A stretch of DNA of 46,489 nucleotides from Lachnospiraceae bacterium (GTDB lineage Bacteria > Bacillota > Clostridia > Lachnospirales > Lachnospiraceae): positions 1 to 46,489 of the forward strand of contig JAAWAV010000024.1 of the NCBI GenBank assembly GCA_022792335.1, written 5' to 3'. Numbering within the stretch: position 1 is the first letter of the stretch; every line of letters begins with the position of its first letter. Positions 34,003 to 43,400 of this stretch are shown here, in pieces. The notes beneath the pieces were generated by a model. It did not search any database and had not been told where the DNA came from. It saw only the letters and a list, made by a program, of their open reading frames with translations. The translations under genes and the position numbers were made by a program.

Positions 34003-34030
34003 ATTGTACCAGAAATTAAAAAAATGTCAA
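34003..34030 (-). promoter_or_regulatory. Promoter of the XRE regulator gene
   Basis: On the minus strand TTGACA (34025-34030) and TACAAT (34003-34008) are separated by 16 bases, directly upstream of the structured leader. Confidence 0.75.
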
Positions 34031-34055
34031 AAAAGGCATTATTATATCTGATGTA

Positions 34056-34084
34056 TTGCAAGCGACAAAAAAAAATGGTACGCT
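34056..34084 (+). promoter_or_regulatory. Possible promoter of the CPBP protease gene
   Basis: TTGCAA (34056-34061) and TACGCT (34079-34084) have a 17-base spacer, 29 bases before the ATG. The -10 region is within an inverted repeat AATGGTA/TACCATT. The match to consensus is moderate. Confidence 0.45.
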
Positions 34085-34113
34085 GTTAATCAATACCATT
34101 CCCGGAGGTCCTC

Positions 34114-34920
34114 ATGAACCTGAACCTTACAAAATCTATTTTACAAAAAGCGCTGACTCTGCTCTGTTTCCTCGCCCTTCCTATCTTATTCTATCTGCTG
34201 ACAGCCTTTTTTATGGCCGCCTTTTTTCAGATCCTTCTCCGTTCCCTGGAGGAAAATTCCGAAGGCGCCGCCATTCTGAAGATAAATTTTTCCCTTCTCT
34301 ATTCTGGTTGCTCCGCCCTTCTTACGAGTATCGTCCTGGGAGTCGTTTACATTCTGTCAAAAAAGCGAACGCCCCCTTATGCAGTCAGGCCAAAACTTTC
34401 ACTTTTGGGATACCTTTATGTAATCCTCTTTGGCGCTTTTGGAGCCGTCTTTTTCAATTTGTTAATGGAGCTTTCCAGATTTCCGGAACTTTTTCCCACA
34501 AGCGGAACCATCGGCTCCGCCGCCAGAGCCGGAAATCCCGCTCTCCATTTCTTTTCTGTCTGTCTGGTCATCCCCATAGCCGAAGAGCTGGTTTTCCGCG
34601 GATTCGGCTATTTCGGACTACGCCGTCTGTTCGGCCCTGTTTTTACCGGTATTCTGACCGCCGCTTTATTCGGCGTCTTTCACGGCAATGCGCCCCAGAC
34701 GCTTTACGGTTTTTGCATGGGGCTTTTGCTGGCTCATACGGCAGAATCCTGTCGGAATCTGACAGCCCCCCTTCTGTTTCACTGGGCCGCCAACCTGACT
34801 TCTTTTGCTCTCCTCAAAGATCCGGCCAGTCAGCGGCTTCTCTATTCCATTCCCATTCTCGGCCTGTCAGGGATTGGCTGCGCATGGCTGTTTTGCCGGA
34901 TCAGGGATTTAAGTATCTGA
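34114..34920 (+). CDS. CPBP-family intramembrane glutamic-type protease
   Basis: 268 aa polytopic membrane protein with about seven to eight helices. The CPBP (CAAX protease/bacteriocin-processing) motifs are present in order: EELVFRG at 157-163, FHGN with His190, and HWAAN with His223 and Asn227. The family cleaves membrane substrates or gives self-immunity to bacteriocins; the substrate here is unknown. GGAGG precedes the ATG. It is transcribed divergently from the XRE gene and convergently with the sigma-like gene, the stops lying two bases apart. Confidence 0.87.
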   Translation: MNLNLTKSILQKALTLLCFLALPILFYLLTAFFMAAFFQILLRSLEENSEGAAILKINFSLLYSGCSALLTSIVLGVVYILSKKRTPPYAVRPKLSLLGYLYVILFGAFGAVFFNLLMELSRFPELFPTSGTIGSAARAGNPALHFFSVCLVIPIAEELVFRGFGYFGLRRLFGPVFTGILTAALFGVFHGNAPQTLYGFCMGLLLAHTAESCRNLTAPLLFHWAANLTSFALLKDPASQRLLYSIPILGLSGIGCAWLFCRIRDLSI

Positions 34921-34922
34921 AA

Positions 34923-35753
34923 CTACTTCCGCCCAAAGGTCTCTCCGGACCCGTGGGCCTCTACCACCGCCAGGGCGTCCATGGAAATTTTCATAATATC
35001 TCTGGTCATATCTTCGCTCAGGTTCATTTTCTGTGCCACTTCCGAGAGCGTCGCCTCCCGGCCAAGTTCCTTCACCAGTTCCTCTGTCGCCTCCATAATG
35101 GCATTGGCCTGAGCCGCCAGATAGCTTCCCGTATCCTGCTCTCCTGTCTGTTCTGCCAAAGCTGCGTCCATGGCGCTGCAGATTTCCCTGGTAATGTATA
35201 CGCCAAAGTCTCCTTCTGTGTACTCTTCCACGGCCGTCAAAAGAGCCATGTTGCCTTCCTGGACCAGATCCGCCATAAGGACGCCTCTTCCGGCATACTC
35301 TTTCGCCAGTTCTACTACCCGCCTGAGATGTCCCTCGGCCAGCCGGTTCCTGGCTGCCTTGCTTCCTGACCTCAAATCCTCAAGAAGCCCCAAAAGCTCC
35401 TGTCCGGATAATTCCCGGATTGCCTTAAGCTCTTCCAGATACATCCTGTAGCATCTGGAATCTTCTCCTGTCAGCCGGTTCCCGTCAGAGGATGCTGGCT
35501 TTTCTCTTCTGCCGACTTTCTGTCCGTCCGCGCCGCCGCTCAGATAAGACAGGCTTTCCCTGTCGCTCTCATGGCCCTCCACAGAAATTTGATTCAGCTC
35601 CAGATAGCTGTAGATCAGACTCCACTGCTCTGTCGTAAGTTCCCAGTCTGAAAAGCACTCCTGAATCTGCGTCTGTGTTACCTGAAGGCCGGAGGCTTTC
35701 GCCAGAAGTAAAAGTTCGCCGAGGGCGGCCTTGAATTTTGCCTGATTGTCCAT
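34923..35753 (-). CDS. Sigma-70-like protein with regions 2 and 3 but no region 4
   Basis: 276 aa. The N-terminal 70 residues form a helical domain of unknown type (TQTQIQECFSDWELTTEQWS), and a Ser/Gly-rich linker follows. Residues about 110-200 resemble sigma region 2 (RNRLAEGHLRRVVELAKEYA, then ADLVQEGNMALLTAVEEY), with the core-binding helix well kept. The promoter-melting aromatic cluster is lost: VYITREICSAM stands where group 1 sigma factors have TYATWWIRQAI. Residues about 215-265 match region 3 (ELGREATLSEVAQKMNLSED). The protein ends there, so region 4 (the -35 reader) is absent. The ATG at 35753 is chosen because AGGAG lies 7 bases upstream; the ATG 6 bases earlier is too close to that site. 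Confidence 0.78.
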   Translation of the reverse strand: MDNQAKFKAALGELLLLAKASGLQVTQTQIQECFSDWELTTEQWSLIYSYLELNQISVEGHESDRESLSYLSGGADGQKVGRREKPASSDGNRLTGEDSRCYRMYLEELKAIRELSGQELLGLLEDLRSGSKAARNRLAEGHLRRVVELAKEYAGRGVLMADLVQEGNMALLTAVEEYTEGDFGVYITREICSAMDAALAEQTGEQDTGSYLAAQANAIMEATEELVKELGREATLSEVAQKMNLSEDMTRDIMKISMDALAVVEAHGSGETFGRK

Positions 35754-35779
35754 ATCCATACTCCTGTTCTTTGTGAGTC

Positions 35780-36079
35780 GGGCCGTCGAAGGCCGCGCCG
35801 GGGCAGACACGTCGCTTTTACCTATTTCTCTCCGCCGCTTATTTGCAGGCAATTTTACTGCTATAGAGGCGGGCAGCGAAAATTGCCTGCGCTATGCTCG
35901 CGAAATGGGCAAAAGCTTCCTACCATCTGCCCCGGCGCGGCCTTCGACGGCCCTCTCCCAAATATATTCTCCGTTCTACTAAACTCCAACCCTGTAGTTT
36001 TCCAGGGGCTTATAAACTTCCTTCTCCTGCCCCGGCGCGCGGCCTCCGACGGCCCTCTCCCAAATATATTCTTCGTTCT
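35780..36079. repeat. GC-rich repeat cluster: 28-bp inverted repeat plus a direct copy
   Basis: 35780-35807 and 35926-35953 are a perfect 28-bp inverted repeat containing GGGCCGTCGAAGGCC. Inside it is a 12-bp inverted repeat, GCAGGCAATTTT (35845-35856) and AAAATTGCCTGC (35879-35890). The right copy continues into AT-rich sequence with CCCAAATATATTC (to 35977). This whole 51-53 bp unit is repeated directly at 36027-36079 with a few changes. It fills the space between the sigma-like gene and mgtE, and no gene is seen in it. It resembles REP/BIME-type elements; the ends of mgtE transcripts may fold here. Confidence 0.75.
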
Positions 36080-36091
36080 CCCAAGTCGATT

Positions 36092-37426
36092 TTATATGTG
36101 AAAGAGGGCAGTGGCGATGGAAAAGTAGATGGTGATCGCCGCCGCGTCCACGAAGGTCGTGATCAGTGGGGCCGCCATCAAGGCCGGATCTAGTTTACAT
36201 CTTTTCGCCAGCATGGGCAGGCTGCATCCAATCAGCTCCGCCAGGGTCACGGTACAGATCAGTGTGATCCCAATCAATGTGGCCAGCTTCAGATCCTGAT
36301 CATACATAATATAAACCCGGATGCCGTTGACAATAGCCAATGTCGTACTCACCAGCGCCGACACCCGAATCTCTTTCCAGATGACCCGGAGCGCGTCCCT
36401 CAAACGAATCTCGTCAATGGCCATCCCCCGGATAATCAGGGCCGAACTCTGAGACCCGCAGTTTCCGCTGGTATCCATCAACATGGGAATAAATCCGACC
36501 AGATGCGGAAGCAGCGCAAAGGCCTCCTCATATCTATTGATAATCATACCTGTAAAGGTCGCTGAAAGCATCAATACCAAAAGCCAGGGAATCCTGTTTC
36601 TGGCATGGCGAAATACCGGCGTCCCGAAATAGGAATCCTCGCTGGGGGCCACTGCCGCCATCAAAGCGATATCCTCCGTCACCTCGTCCTGCATAACTTC
36701 CATGGCGTCGTCCACAGTCACAATGCCGACCATACAGCCTTCCCGATCCACCACAGGAAGGGCGATGAGGCCGTATTTGCGGACCAGATTGGCGGCTGTC
36801 TCCTGGTCGTCATGAGTATTCACTGTGATAATATTCGACTCCATAATTTCCTCGACGCTCTTTCTCTCGTCAGAGATCAGAAGCGCCTTCGCCGTCACAA
36901 TTCCCAAAAGCTTTTTATTCTGGATGACGTAGCAGGTATAAATGGTCTCGCTGTCGATACCAACTCTGCGGATCTTCTCCAGAGACGCCTTTACCGTCAT
37001 ATGGGGCTTCAGATCCACATACTCCACCGTCATAATGCTGCCGACGCTATCCTCCGGATAGCTCAGGAGCTGATTGAGCTGACGCCTGGTTTCCCAGTCC
37101 GTATTCGCCAGAATCCGCTCCACCACATTGGCCGGCATCTCTTCCAAAAGATCCGCCGTATCGTCCAGGAACATATCGTCTAAAACTGCCCGGAGTTCCC
37201 GCTCTGTCAGAGCTTCCACCAGGATCTGCTGCTCTCTGGGCTCCATACAACTAAAGGTTTCCGCCGCCTCCTCTTTGCCGATCAGGCGGAAGGCCATAAG
37301 CATCTGTCTCTCCGGAAGCTCCTCTAAGAGCTCCGCCAGGTCCACCTGATTCATGTCGGCAAAGGATTCTTTGATTTTCTTATACTGCTTGGTCTCAAGC
37401 AGCTCACAAACATCTCTCTCAATCAT
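36092..37426 (-). CDS. mgtE: Magnesium transporter MgtE
   Basis: 444 aa. The N domain of helical repeats is at about 1-125 (LAELLEELPERQ, LLEEMPANVVERIL). Two CBS domains follow at about 130-250 (VGSIMTVEYVDL, VVDREGCMVGIVTVDDAMEV). Five membrane helices are at about 280-440, with the channel signature PMLMDTSGNCGSQSSALIIR. MgtE is a homodimeric Mg2+ channel whose cytosolic domains close it when Mg2+ is high. The ATG at 37426 has AGGAGG 6 bases upstream; the in-frame extension to 37540 lies in the leader and is not supported. Confidence 0.94.
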   Translation of the reverse strand: MIERDVCELLETKQYKKIKESFADMNQVDLAELLEELPERQMLMAFRLIGKEEAAETFSCMEPREQQILVEALTERELRAVLDDMFLDDTADLLEEMPANVVERILANTDWETRRQLNQLLSYPEDSVGSIMTVEYVDLKPHMTVKASLEKIRRVGIDSETIYTCYVIQNKKLLGIVTAKALLISDERKSVEEIMESNIITVNTHDDQETAANLVRKYGLIALPVVDREGCMVGIVTVDDAMEVMQDEVTEDIALMAAVAPSEDSYFGTPVFRHARNRIPWLLVLMLSATFTGMIINRYEEAFALLPHLVGFIPMLMDTSGNCGSQSSALIIRGMAIDEIRLRDALRVIWKEIRVSALVSTTLAIVNGIRVYIMYDQDLKLATLIGITLICTVTLAELIGCSLPMLAKRCKLDPALMAAPLITTFVDAAAITIYFSIATALFHI

Positions 37427-37536
37427 GTTCTGCCTCCTTTTCCCTGATACTGTAAAATCTCCCGCACCTGACAGATCGGACTGCCAGATACCGTTACGGT
37501 ACGCAAAACATGAAGGGAAAGCGGGTTCTCTCTTTA

Positions 37537-37650
37537 TCAAAGAAGCTCCCAGAACGAACTTCTTCCCCGCAAATGCGTCGCATCCGCAGTAAGCCTACCG
37601 ATCTTTACCATCATGCTTTGCCTGCAACTATTACTACCGTCCGGATCCAT
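37537..37650 (-). CDS. Possible 37-aa leader peptide upstream of mgtE
   Basis: An ATG at 37650 opens 37 codons ending in TGA at 37537, about 110 bases before mgtE. The peptide begins MDPDGSNSCRQSMMVKIG. A weak purine-rich stretch (GGAAAAGGCGGTGAG) precedes it. It could be a translated leader that senses Mg2+ availability, as in some mgt leaders, but the sequence has no stalling motif and it may be chance. Confidence 0.2.
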   Translation of the reverse strand: MDPDGSNSCRQSMMVKIGRLTADATHLRGRSSFWELL

Positions 37651-37833
37651 AAACTCACCGCCTTTTCCTTTAAAATATTCCGACAACTTCTAAGACTCGG
37701 CAAAAGCCAACCAAAACCGGCAAAGCAGACCGTCGGTACATTCCCCTAAGGTTTCATAAGGAATCTCTCACCCATTTGCCCGGCGCTTCGTAACAGACCG
37801 CCCCGCCCTTTGCCTGGTACTTCGTAACGAAAA

Positions 37834-37860
37834 GGCACGTCCGTGACATGGTGACGTGCC
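37834..37860 (-). terminator. Terminator-like hairpin between glgP and mgtE
   Basis: GGCACGTC and GACGTGCC form an 8-bp GC-rich stem with an 11-base loop, followed on the minus strand by TTTTCG and on the plus strand by TTTCCG. It probably ends the glgP transcript. It lies downstream of the promoter at 37877-37906, so it could also attenuate mgtE. Confidence 0.6.
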
Positions 37861-37876
37861 TTTCCGCTTATCTTCA

Positions 37877-37906
37877 TTTATACTATACTTCTCTTTTCCC
37901 TGTCAA
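37877..37906 (-). promoter_or_regulatory. Candidate promoter of mgtE
   Basis: On the minus strand TTGACA (37901-37906) and TATAAA (37877-37882) are separated by 18 bases. The next gene on this strand is mgtE, 450 bases on. Confidence 0.6.
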
Positions 37907-37941
37907 CCCCGTTTGGGAAACTTTTCTGCCTCCGGAAAACT

Positions 37942-40404
37942 TTACGCGTCCATCTCCACCGTCACCTGATCCAGATGCCAGATCTCATCCACATACTGTC
38001 TGATGGTCCGGTCGGAGGTAAATTTGCCAGAGCAAGCCACGTTCATGATGGCGGCCTTCGCCCACCATTTCTCATCCCGGTAAGCTGCGTCCACCCGCTT
38101 CTGCGCCTCCACGTAAGAACGGAAATCCTTCAGGTTGAAGTAGGTATCCGCCTTGTTGGTGCTCTGAGTGTTCAGCAGAGAGTTATACAGTTCCCGGAAC
38201 AACTCCGTATTGTTCGGTGCATAGAACCCATTGATGAGCTGCATCAGCACCCGGCGGATATCCTGGTCGTTGTTGAAAATATCCATGGGATTGTATCCGC
38301 CGTGGGTCTCATAGTTGATAACCTCGTCAGAGGACATACCGAAGATAAAGGCATATTCTTTACCCACTTCCTCCACGATCTCCACATTGGCGCCGTCCAT
38401 GGTTCCAAGGGTCAACGCGCCGTTTAACATGAACTTCATGTTGCCCGTACCGGAAGCCTCCTTGCTGGCAGTGGAAATCTGCTCGCTCACATCTGCGGCC
38501 GCAAAGATCCACTCTGCATTGGATACCCGGTAGTCCTCGATAAACACTACCTTGATCTTTCCTTTGATGGACTTGTCATTGTTGATCACATCCGCCACGG
38601 AATTGATTAACTTAATGGTCAGCTTGGCGATCTTGTAGCCTGCCGCCGCCTTGGCTCCAAAGATAAAGGTCCTGGGAACCATATCCATATCCGGATTGTC
38701 CTTGAGCATATTGTACAAATGCATCACATGAAGGATGTTTAAAAGCTGTCTCTTATACTCGTGGAGACGCTTCACCTGCACATCGAAAATCGAGCGGGGA
38801 TCCACGTCGATGCCGTTGTTTTCTTTGATATATTTTGCCAGACGGAGCTTATTCTGATACTTGATATTCATAAACTCCTGCTGACATTTCGGATCATCTG
38901 CATAAACAGCCAGTTTCTTGATATGGGGCAGATCTGTGATCCACTCGTCGCCAATCTTATCCGTCACCCAGTTGGCCAAAAGTTCATTGCCGTGAAGCAG
39001 GAACCGGCGCTGGGTGATGCCGTTGGTCTTATTGTTGAACTTCTGAGGCTCCAGCTCATAGAAATCCTTCAGGACCTTGTTCTTTAAAATCTCCGTATGA
39101 AGTCTCGCCACTCCGTTGACAGAAAAGCTTCCGGCGATGGCCAGATAAGCCATTTTCACCTGTCCGTCATAGATAATGGCCATCCTTCTCACCTTCTCTT
39201 CATTGCCAGGGAAAGCTTTCCGGATCTTCTCCACAAACCGGCGGTTGATCTCCTCCACAATCTGATAAATACGGGGAAGCAGTCTGGAGAACAGCTCTAA
39301 CGGCCATTTTTCCAGCGCCTCAGCCATGATGGTATGATTGGTATAGGCGCAGGTCCTGGTAGTGATATCCCATGCGTCCTCCCAGTCTAACCCCTCCACA
39401 TCCAGAAGGATTCTCATAAGCTCCGGAACTGCCACTGTGGGATGGGTGTCATTCATCTGAAATACCACCTTCTCCGGCAACAGATGAATATCGTCATGGT
39501 TGAGCTTAAACTTCTGAACAGCGCGCTGTACGCTGGCAGAGATGAAGAAATACTGCTGTTTTAAACGAAGTTCTTTCCCCGCGTAATGGTTGTCGTTGGG
39601 GTAGAGAACCTCCACAATGTTCTTCGCCAGGTTCTCCTGTTCCACCGCGGTCCGGTAATCGCCCTTGTCAAAAGAGTCAAGATTAAAGGTATTGATCGGC
39701 TCTGCATCCCAGATTCGAAGCGTATTCACCACATTATTGCCATAGCCCACAATAGGAAGATCATACGGCACGGCGCGGACAGACTGATACCCCTCCTGGA
39801 TAAACTGATTGCGGCCGTCTCTCCATTCTGTACGTACATAGCCGCCAAATTTCACTTCGACTGCATACTCATCCCGACGTACCTCAAAAGGATTGCCGTC
39901 CCTCAGCCAGTCATCCGGAACTTCCATCTGATAGCCGTCCCGGATTTCCTGCTTGAACATGCCGTACTTATATCGAATCCCACAGCCATAAGACGGATAT
40001 CCCATCGTTGCCAGAGAGTCCAGGAAACAAGCCGCCAGACGGCCAAGGCCGCCGTTTCCAAGGGCATAGTCCCTCTCCTGATCCTCCACCACATTCAGAT
40101 CGAAGCCAAGCTCGTCAAGAGCTTCCCGGATTCCGTCTCTGGAACGGATATTGATGATGTTATTTCCAAGGGCACGGCCTGTCAGGAACTCCATGGACAT
40201 GTAATAAAGCGTCTTGGCGTCCTGTTTTTCATACTCTTTGTGAGTGGCAATCCATTCGTCAATGATGACATCCTTCACTGCATAGGCCACAGCCTGGAAC
40301 ACCTGCTTCGGCGTCGCCTCAGCGATGGTCTTGCGGAAAAGATTTTTCACATTGCTTGTCACTTCCTGTTTAAACTGTTCCTTATTAAACTGATAGCTGG
40401 ACAT
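37942..40404 (-). CDS. glgP: Glycogen/alpha-glucan phosphorylase
   Basis: 820 aa cytoplasmic GT35 enzyme. It releases glucose-1-phosphate from alpha-1,4-glucans with phosphate and pyridoxal phosphate. Visible motifs are YALGNGGLGRLAACFLDS (N-terminal substrate region), the mid-region VFQMNDTHPTVAVPELMR, and the PLP site EASGTGNMKFMLNGALTLGT with Schiff-base Lys657. Length is normal for the family. GGAGGAA precedes the ATG. It follows ileS by 72 bases on the same strand. No other glycogen gene is in the window. Confidence 0.96.
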   Translation of the reverse strand: MSSYQFNKEQFKQEVTSNVKNLFRKTIAEATPKQVFQAVAYAVKDVIIDEWIATHKEYEKQDAKTLYYMSMEFLTGRALGNNIINIRSRDGIREALDELGFDLNVVEDQERDYALGNGGLGRLAACFLDSLATMGYPSYGCGIRYKYGMFKQEIRDGYQMEVPDDWLRDGNPFEVRRDEYAVEVKFGGYVRTEWRDGRNQFIQEGYQSVRAVPYDLPIVGYGNNVVNTLRIWDAEPINTFNLDSFDKGDYRTAVEQENLAKNIVEVLYPNDNHYAGKELRLKQQYFFISASVQRAVQKFKLNHDDIHLLPEKVVFQMNDTHPTVAVPELMRILLDVEGLDWEDAWDITTRTCAYTNHTIMAEALEKWPLELFSRLLPRIYQIVEEINRRFVEKIRKAFPGNEEKVRRMAIIYDGQVKMAYLAIAGSFSVNGVARLHTEILKNKVLKDFYELEPQKFNNKTNGITQRRFLLHGNELLANWVTDKIGDEWITDLPHIKKLAVYADDPKCQQEFMNIKYQNKLRLAKYIKENNGIDVDPRSIFDVQVKRLHEYKRQLLNILHVMHLYNMLKDNPDMDMVPRTFIFGAKAAAGYKIAKLTIKLINSVADVINNDKSIKGKIKVVFIEDYRVSNAEWIFAAADVSEQISTASKEASGTGNMKFMLNGALTLGTMDGANVEIVEEVGKEYAFIFGMSSDEVINYETHGGYNPMDIFNNDQDIRRVLMQLINGFYAPNNTELFRELYNSLLNTQSTNKADTYFNLKDFRSYVEAQKRVDAAYRDEKWWAKAAIMNVACSGKFTSDRTIRQYVDEIWHLDQVTVEMDA

Positions 40405-40476
40405 AAAGGTTCCTCCTGTTACAATTTTATACTGCCGTTTTCATCCTCGCCGGTTCTCCGGCCGACAGTCCGCTTC

Positions 40477-43400
40477 CTATACGGTCGCTTTCTCCACACC
40501 AAGCATAACACGTTCGCCGTTAATATTCCAGTCTTTTTCGTATCCGGCGATCTTTCCGATATAAATTTCCTCGGCCAGAATCTCGTTTCTGATCTCTTCC
40601 GTGTGGTCTTTCAGAATTTTTGCAATCTTATCATTTTCATCCTGGTATAGATGGATGTGGTCCATGACCTCAAAACCGGCCTCTTTGCGCATGGTCTGTA
40701 CCTTGCTGATGATCTCCCGGACAAAGCCTTCCTCCAGAAGTTCTTCCGTCAGGTTCGCATCCAACACCGCCGTGACTTCCCCGGAAACCTCCGTCACATA
40801 GCCTTCCTTCTGAATCATGTCGATCAGCAGATCCTCCTCTGCAAGCGACACCTCCGTCCCGGCCACAGACATCGTAAGAAAGCCCTTCGCCTTCAGTTCC
40901 TCCATGGCGGCATTTCCGTCAAGCTCCAGAAGTTCTTTCTTGATCTGTCCAAGAAGCTTCCCGTATTTCGGCCCCACAGTCCTCATCTGAGGTTTAAAGG
41001 TGTAGGTGGTAAACTCCCGCACGTCGTCGGCAAATACGACTTCCTTCACATTTAACTCATCCGCCACAATCTCAGTATAAAACTCCGGCAGGGTAAAAGG
41101 CGCCTTCACAAACATCCTTCCGATTGGCTGACGGTTCTTGATGTTGGCCGTATTCCGGCAGGCCCGGCCCATGACCACCACCTTAAGCACATGTTCCATA
41201 TCGTCCTCAAGCTCTTTGTCGATATGACTCTCATCGGCCACCGGGAAGTCGCACAGATGGATGCTCTCCGGCGCGGCCTCATCGATGCTGCACACCAGGT
41301 TCCGGTAAATATCCTCTGTCATAAAGGGAATCATCGGAGCCGCCGCCTTGCTCACAGTCACAAGGGCCGTATACAGGGTCATGTAGGCGTTTACCTTATC
41401 CTGAGGCATACCCTTCGCCCAGAATCGCTCCCTGCTTCGTCTCACATACCAGTTGGACAGATCGTCCACAAACTCCTGGAGAGCTTTGGCCGCCTCCGGA
41501 ATCCGGTAATTCTCCAGACTGGAATCCACAGCCTTTACCATCGTATTCATCTTGGACAGAATCCATTTATCCATAACGGAAAGAACACTATAATCTAAAG
41601 AATATTTTGTGGCGTCAAAGCCGTCGATATTCGCATAAAGCACGAAAAATGCATAGGTATTCCACAAGGTTCCCATGAATTTTCTCTGGCCCTCCATGAC
41701 GGCCTTCCCATGGAACCGGTTGGGCAGCCAGGGCGCGCTGTTGATATAGAAGTACCAGCGAATGGCGTCCGCCCCATAGGTGGCAAGCGCGTCAAAGGGA
41801 TCCACTGCATTTCCCTTGGATTTACTCATCTTCTGACCATTCTCATCCTGCACATGGCCCAGCACAATCACATTCTCATAAGGAGCCTTGTTAAAGATCA
41901 GGGTGGAAATGGCAAGCAGAGAATAGAACCAGCCCCTGGTCTGATCCACAGCCTCAGAAATAAACTGGGCCGGGAACTGAGCTTTAAAAAGCTCCTCATT
42001 CTCAAAAGGATAATGATGCTGGGCAAAGGGCATGGCCCCGGAATCAAACCAGCAGTCAATAACTTCCGGCACTCGCTTCATCTGTTTCCCGCATTTGGGA
42101 CAGGTGATGGTCACATCGTCGATGAAAGGACGGTGCAGTTCAATCTCGTCAGGACAGTTGTCAGACATTTCCCTAAGTTCTGCAATGCTTCCAATGGAAT
42201 GCTGGTGCCCGCACTCACATTCCCAGATATTAAGAGGCGTTCCCCAGTAACGGTTCCTGGAAAGGCCCCAGTCCTGAATGTTTTCCAGCCAATCGCCGAA
42301 ACGGCCCTTGCCGATGCTCTCCGGAATCCAGTTGATGGTGTTATTGTTGCGGATCAGATCCTCCTTCACCTCAGTCATATTGATGAACCAGGACTCGCGG
42401 GCATAATAGATGAGCGGCGTGTCGCAGCGCCAGCAGTGGGGATAGCTGTGCTCAAATTTGGGCGCATCGTAAAGCAGTCCCCGCTCATCCAGCCACACCA
42501 GCACTTTCGGGTCGGCATCCTTCACGAACAGCCCCGCAAAAGGCGTTTCCTCCGTCATGTTTCCCTTGCCGTCTACCATCTGCACAAAAGGCATGTTGCC
42601 GTATTTTCTGCAGACCCTGGCGTCATCCTCACCAAAGGCAGGGGCAATATGCACCACGCCAGTGCCGTCAGTCAGCGTAACATAAGTGTCGCAGACCACG
42701 AAAAAGGCCTTTTTCTTCTGCTTATCCGCCACCTGCTTCGCACAGTCAAATAACGGTTCATACTCCTTGTATTCTAGATCTTTTCCCTTATAAGTCTCCA
42801 GTACTTCGTAAGCCGGCTTTCCTTCCTCTGACAGCCGTCCAAGAACCGTATCTAAAAGGGCGGTCGCCATATAATAGGTCTTTCCGTCGGCAGCCTTCAC
42901 CTTCGCATATTCCTCATCCGGGTTTACGCAAAGGGCGATGTTGGAGGGCAGCGTCCAGGGAGTCGTGGTCCATGCCAGAATATAGGCGTCCTCGTCCTTC
43001 ACCTTAAAACGGACTACTGCCGAACGCTCTTTGACATCCTTGTAGCCCTGAGCCACCTCATGACTGGAGAGCGGCGTGCCGCAGCGGGGGCAGTAGGGTA
43101 CGATTTTAAATCCTTTATAGAGAAGTCCTCTGTCCCAGATCTTCTTGAGCGCCCACCACTCTGACTCAATAAAGTCATTGTGGTAGGTTACATACGGATC
43201 GTCCATGTCGGCCCAGAAGCCGACCGTACCGGAGAAATCCTCCCACATCCCTTTATACTTCCAGACGCTCTCCTTACAGTGGCCGATGAAGGGCTCCAGG
43301 CCGTATTCCTCGATTTGCTCTTTGCCATCCAATCCCAGCATCTTCTCCACTTCCAGCTCCACCGGAAGCCCGTGAGTGTCCCAGCCGGCTTTTCTGGGAA

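Larger units (their letters stand above)
37427..37876 (-). promoter_or_regulatory. Long mgtE leader without a recognisable M-box
   Basis: About 450 nt lie between the promoter (37877-37906) and the mgtE ATG. The region contains a terminator-like hairpin, two direct 21-bp repeats (37774-37794 and 37808-37828, core TTGCCNGGNNCTTCGTAAC), a small palindrome TACCGTAACGGTA near the start codon, and a 37-codon open frame. I do not find the conserved M-box core (GGTGAGGCTCC), which often precedes Mg2+ transporters. Confidence 0.4.

Noticed and set aside
34056..35369. 437-codon plus-strand frame across the CPBP gene and into the sigma-like gene
   Set aside because: It is out of frame with the CPBP gene, whose catalytic motifs and ribosome site are clear, and antisense to the sigma-like gene.
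37427..37876. M-box riboswitch for mgtE
   Set aside because: The conserved GGTGAGGCTCC and later M-box core segments are not present on the minus strand.
39586..40650. 354-codon plus-strand frame over glgP and ileS
   Set aside because: It is antisense to two strongly conserved genes, with no supporting signals.
41710..42753. 347-codon plus-strand frame inside ileS
   Set aside because: It is the antisense shadow of the synthetase; composition follows the ileS codons.
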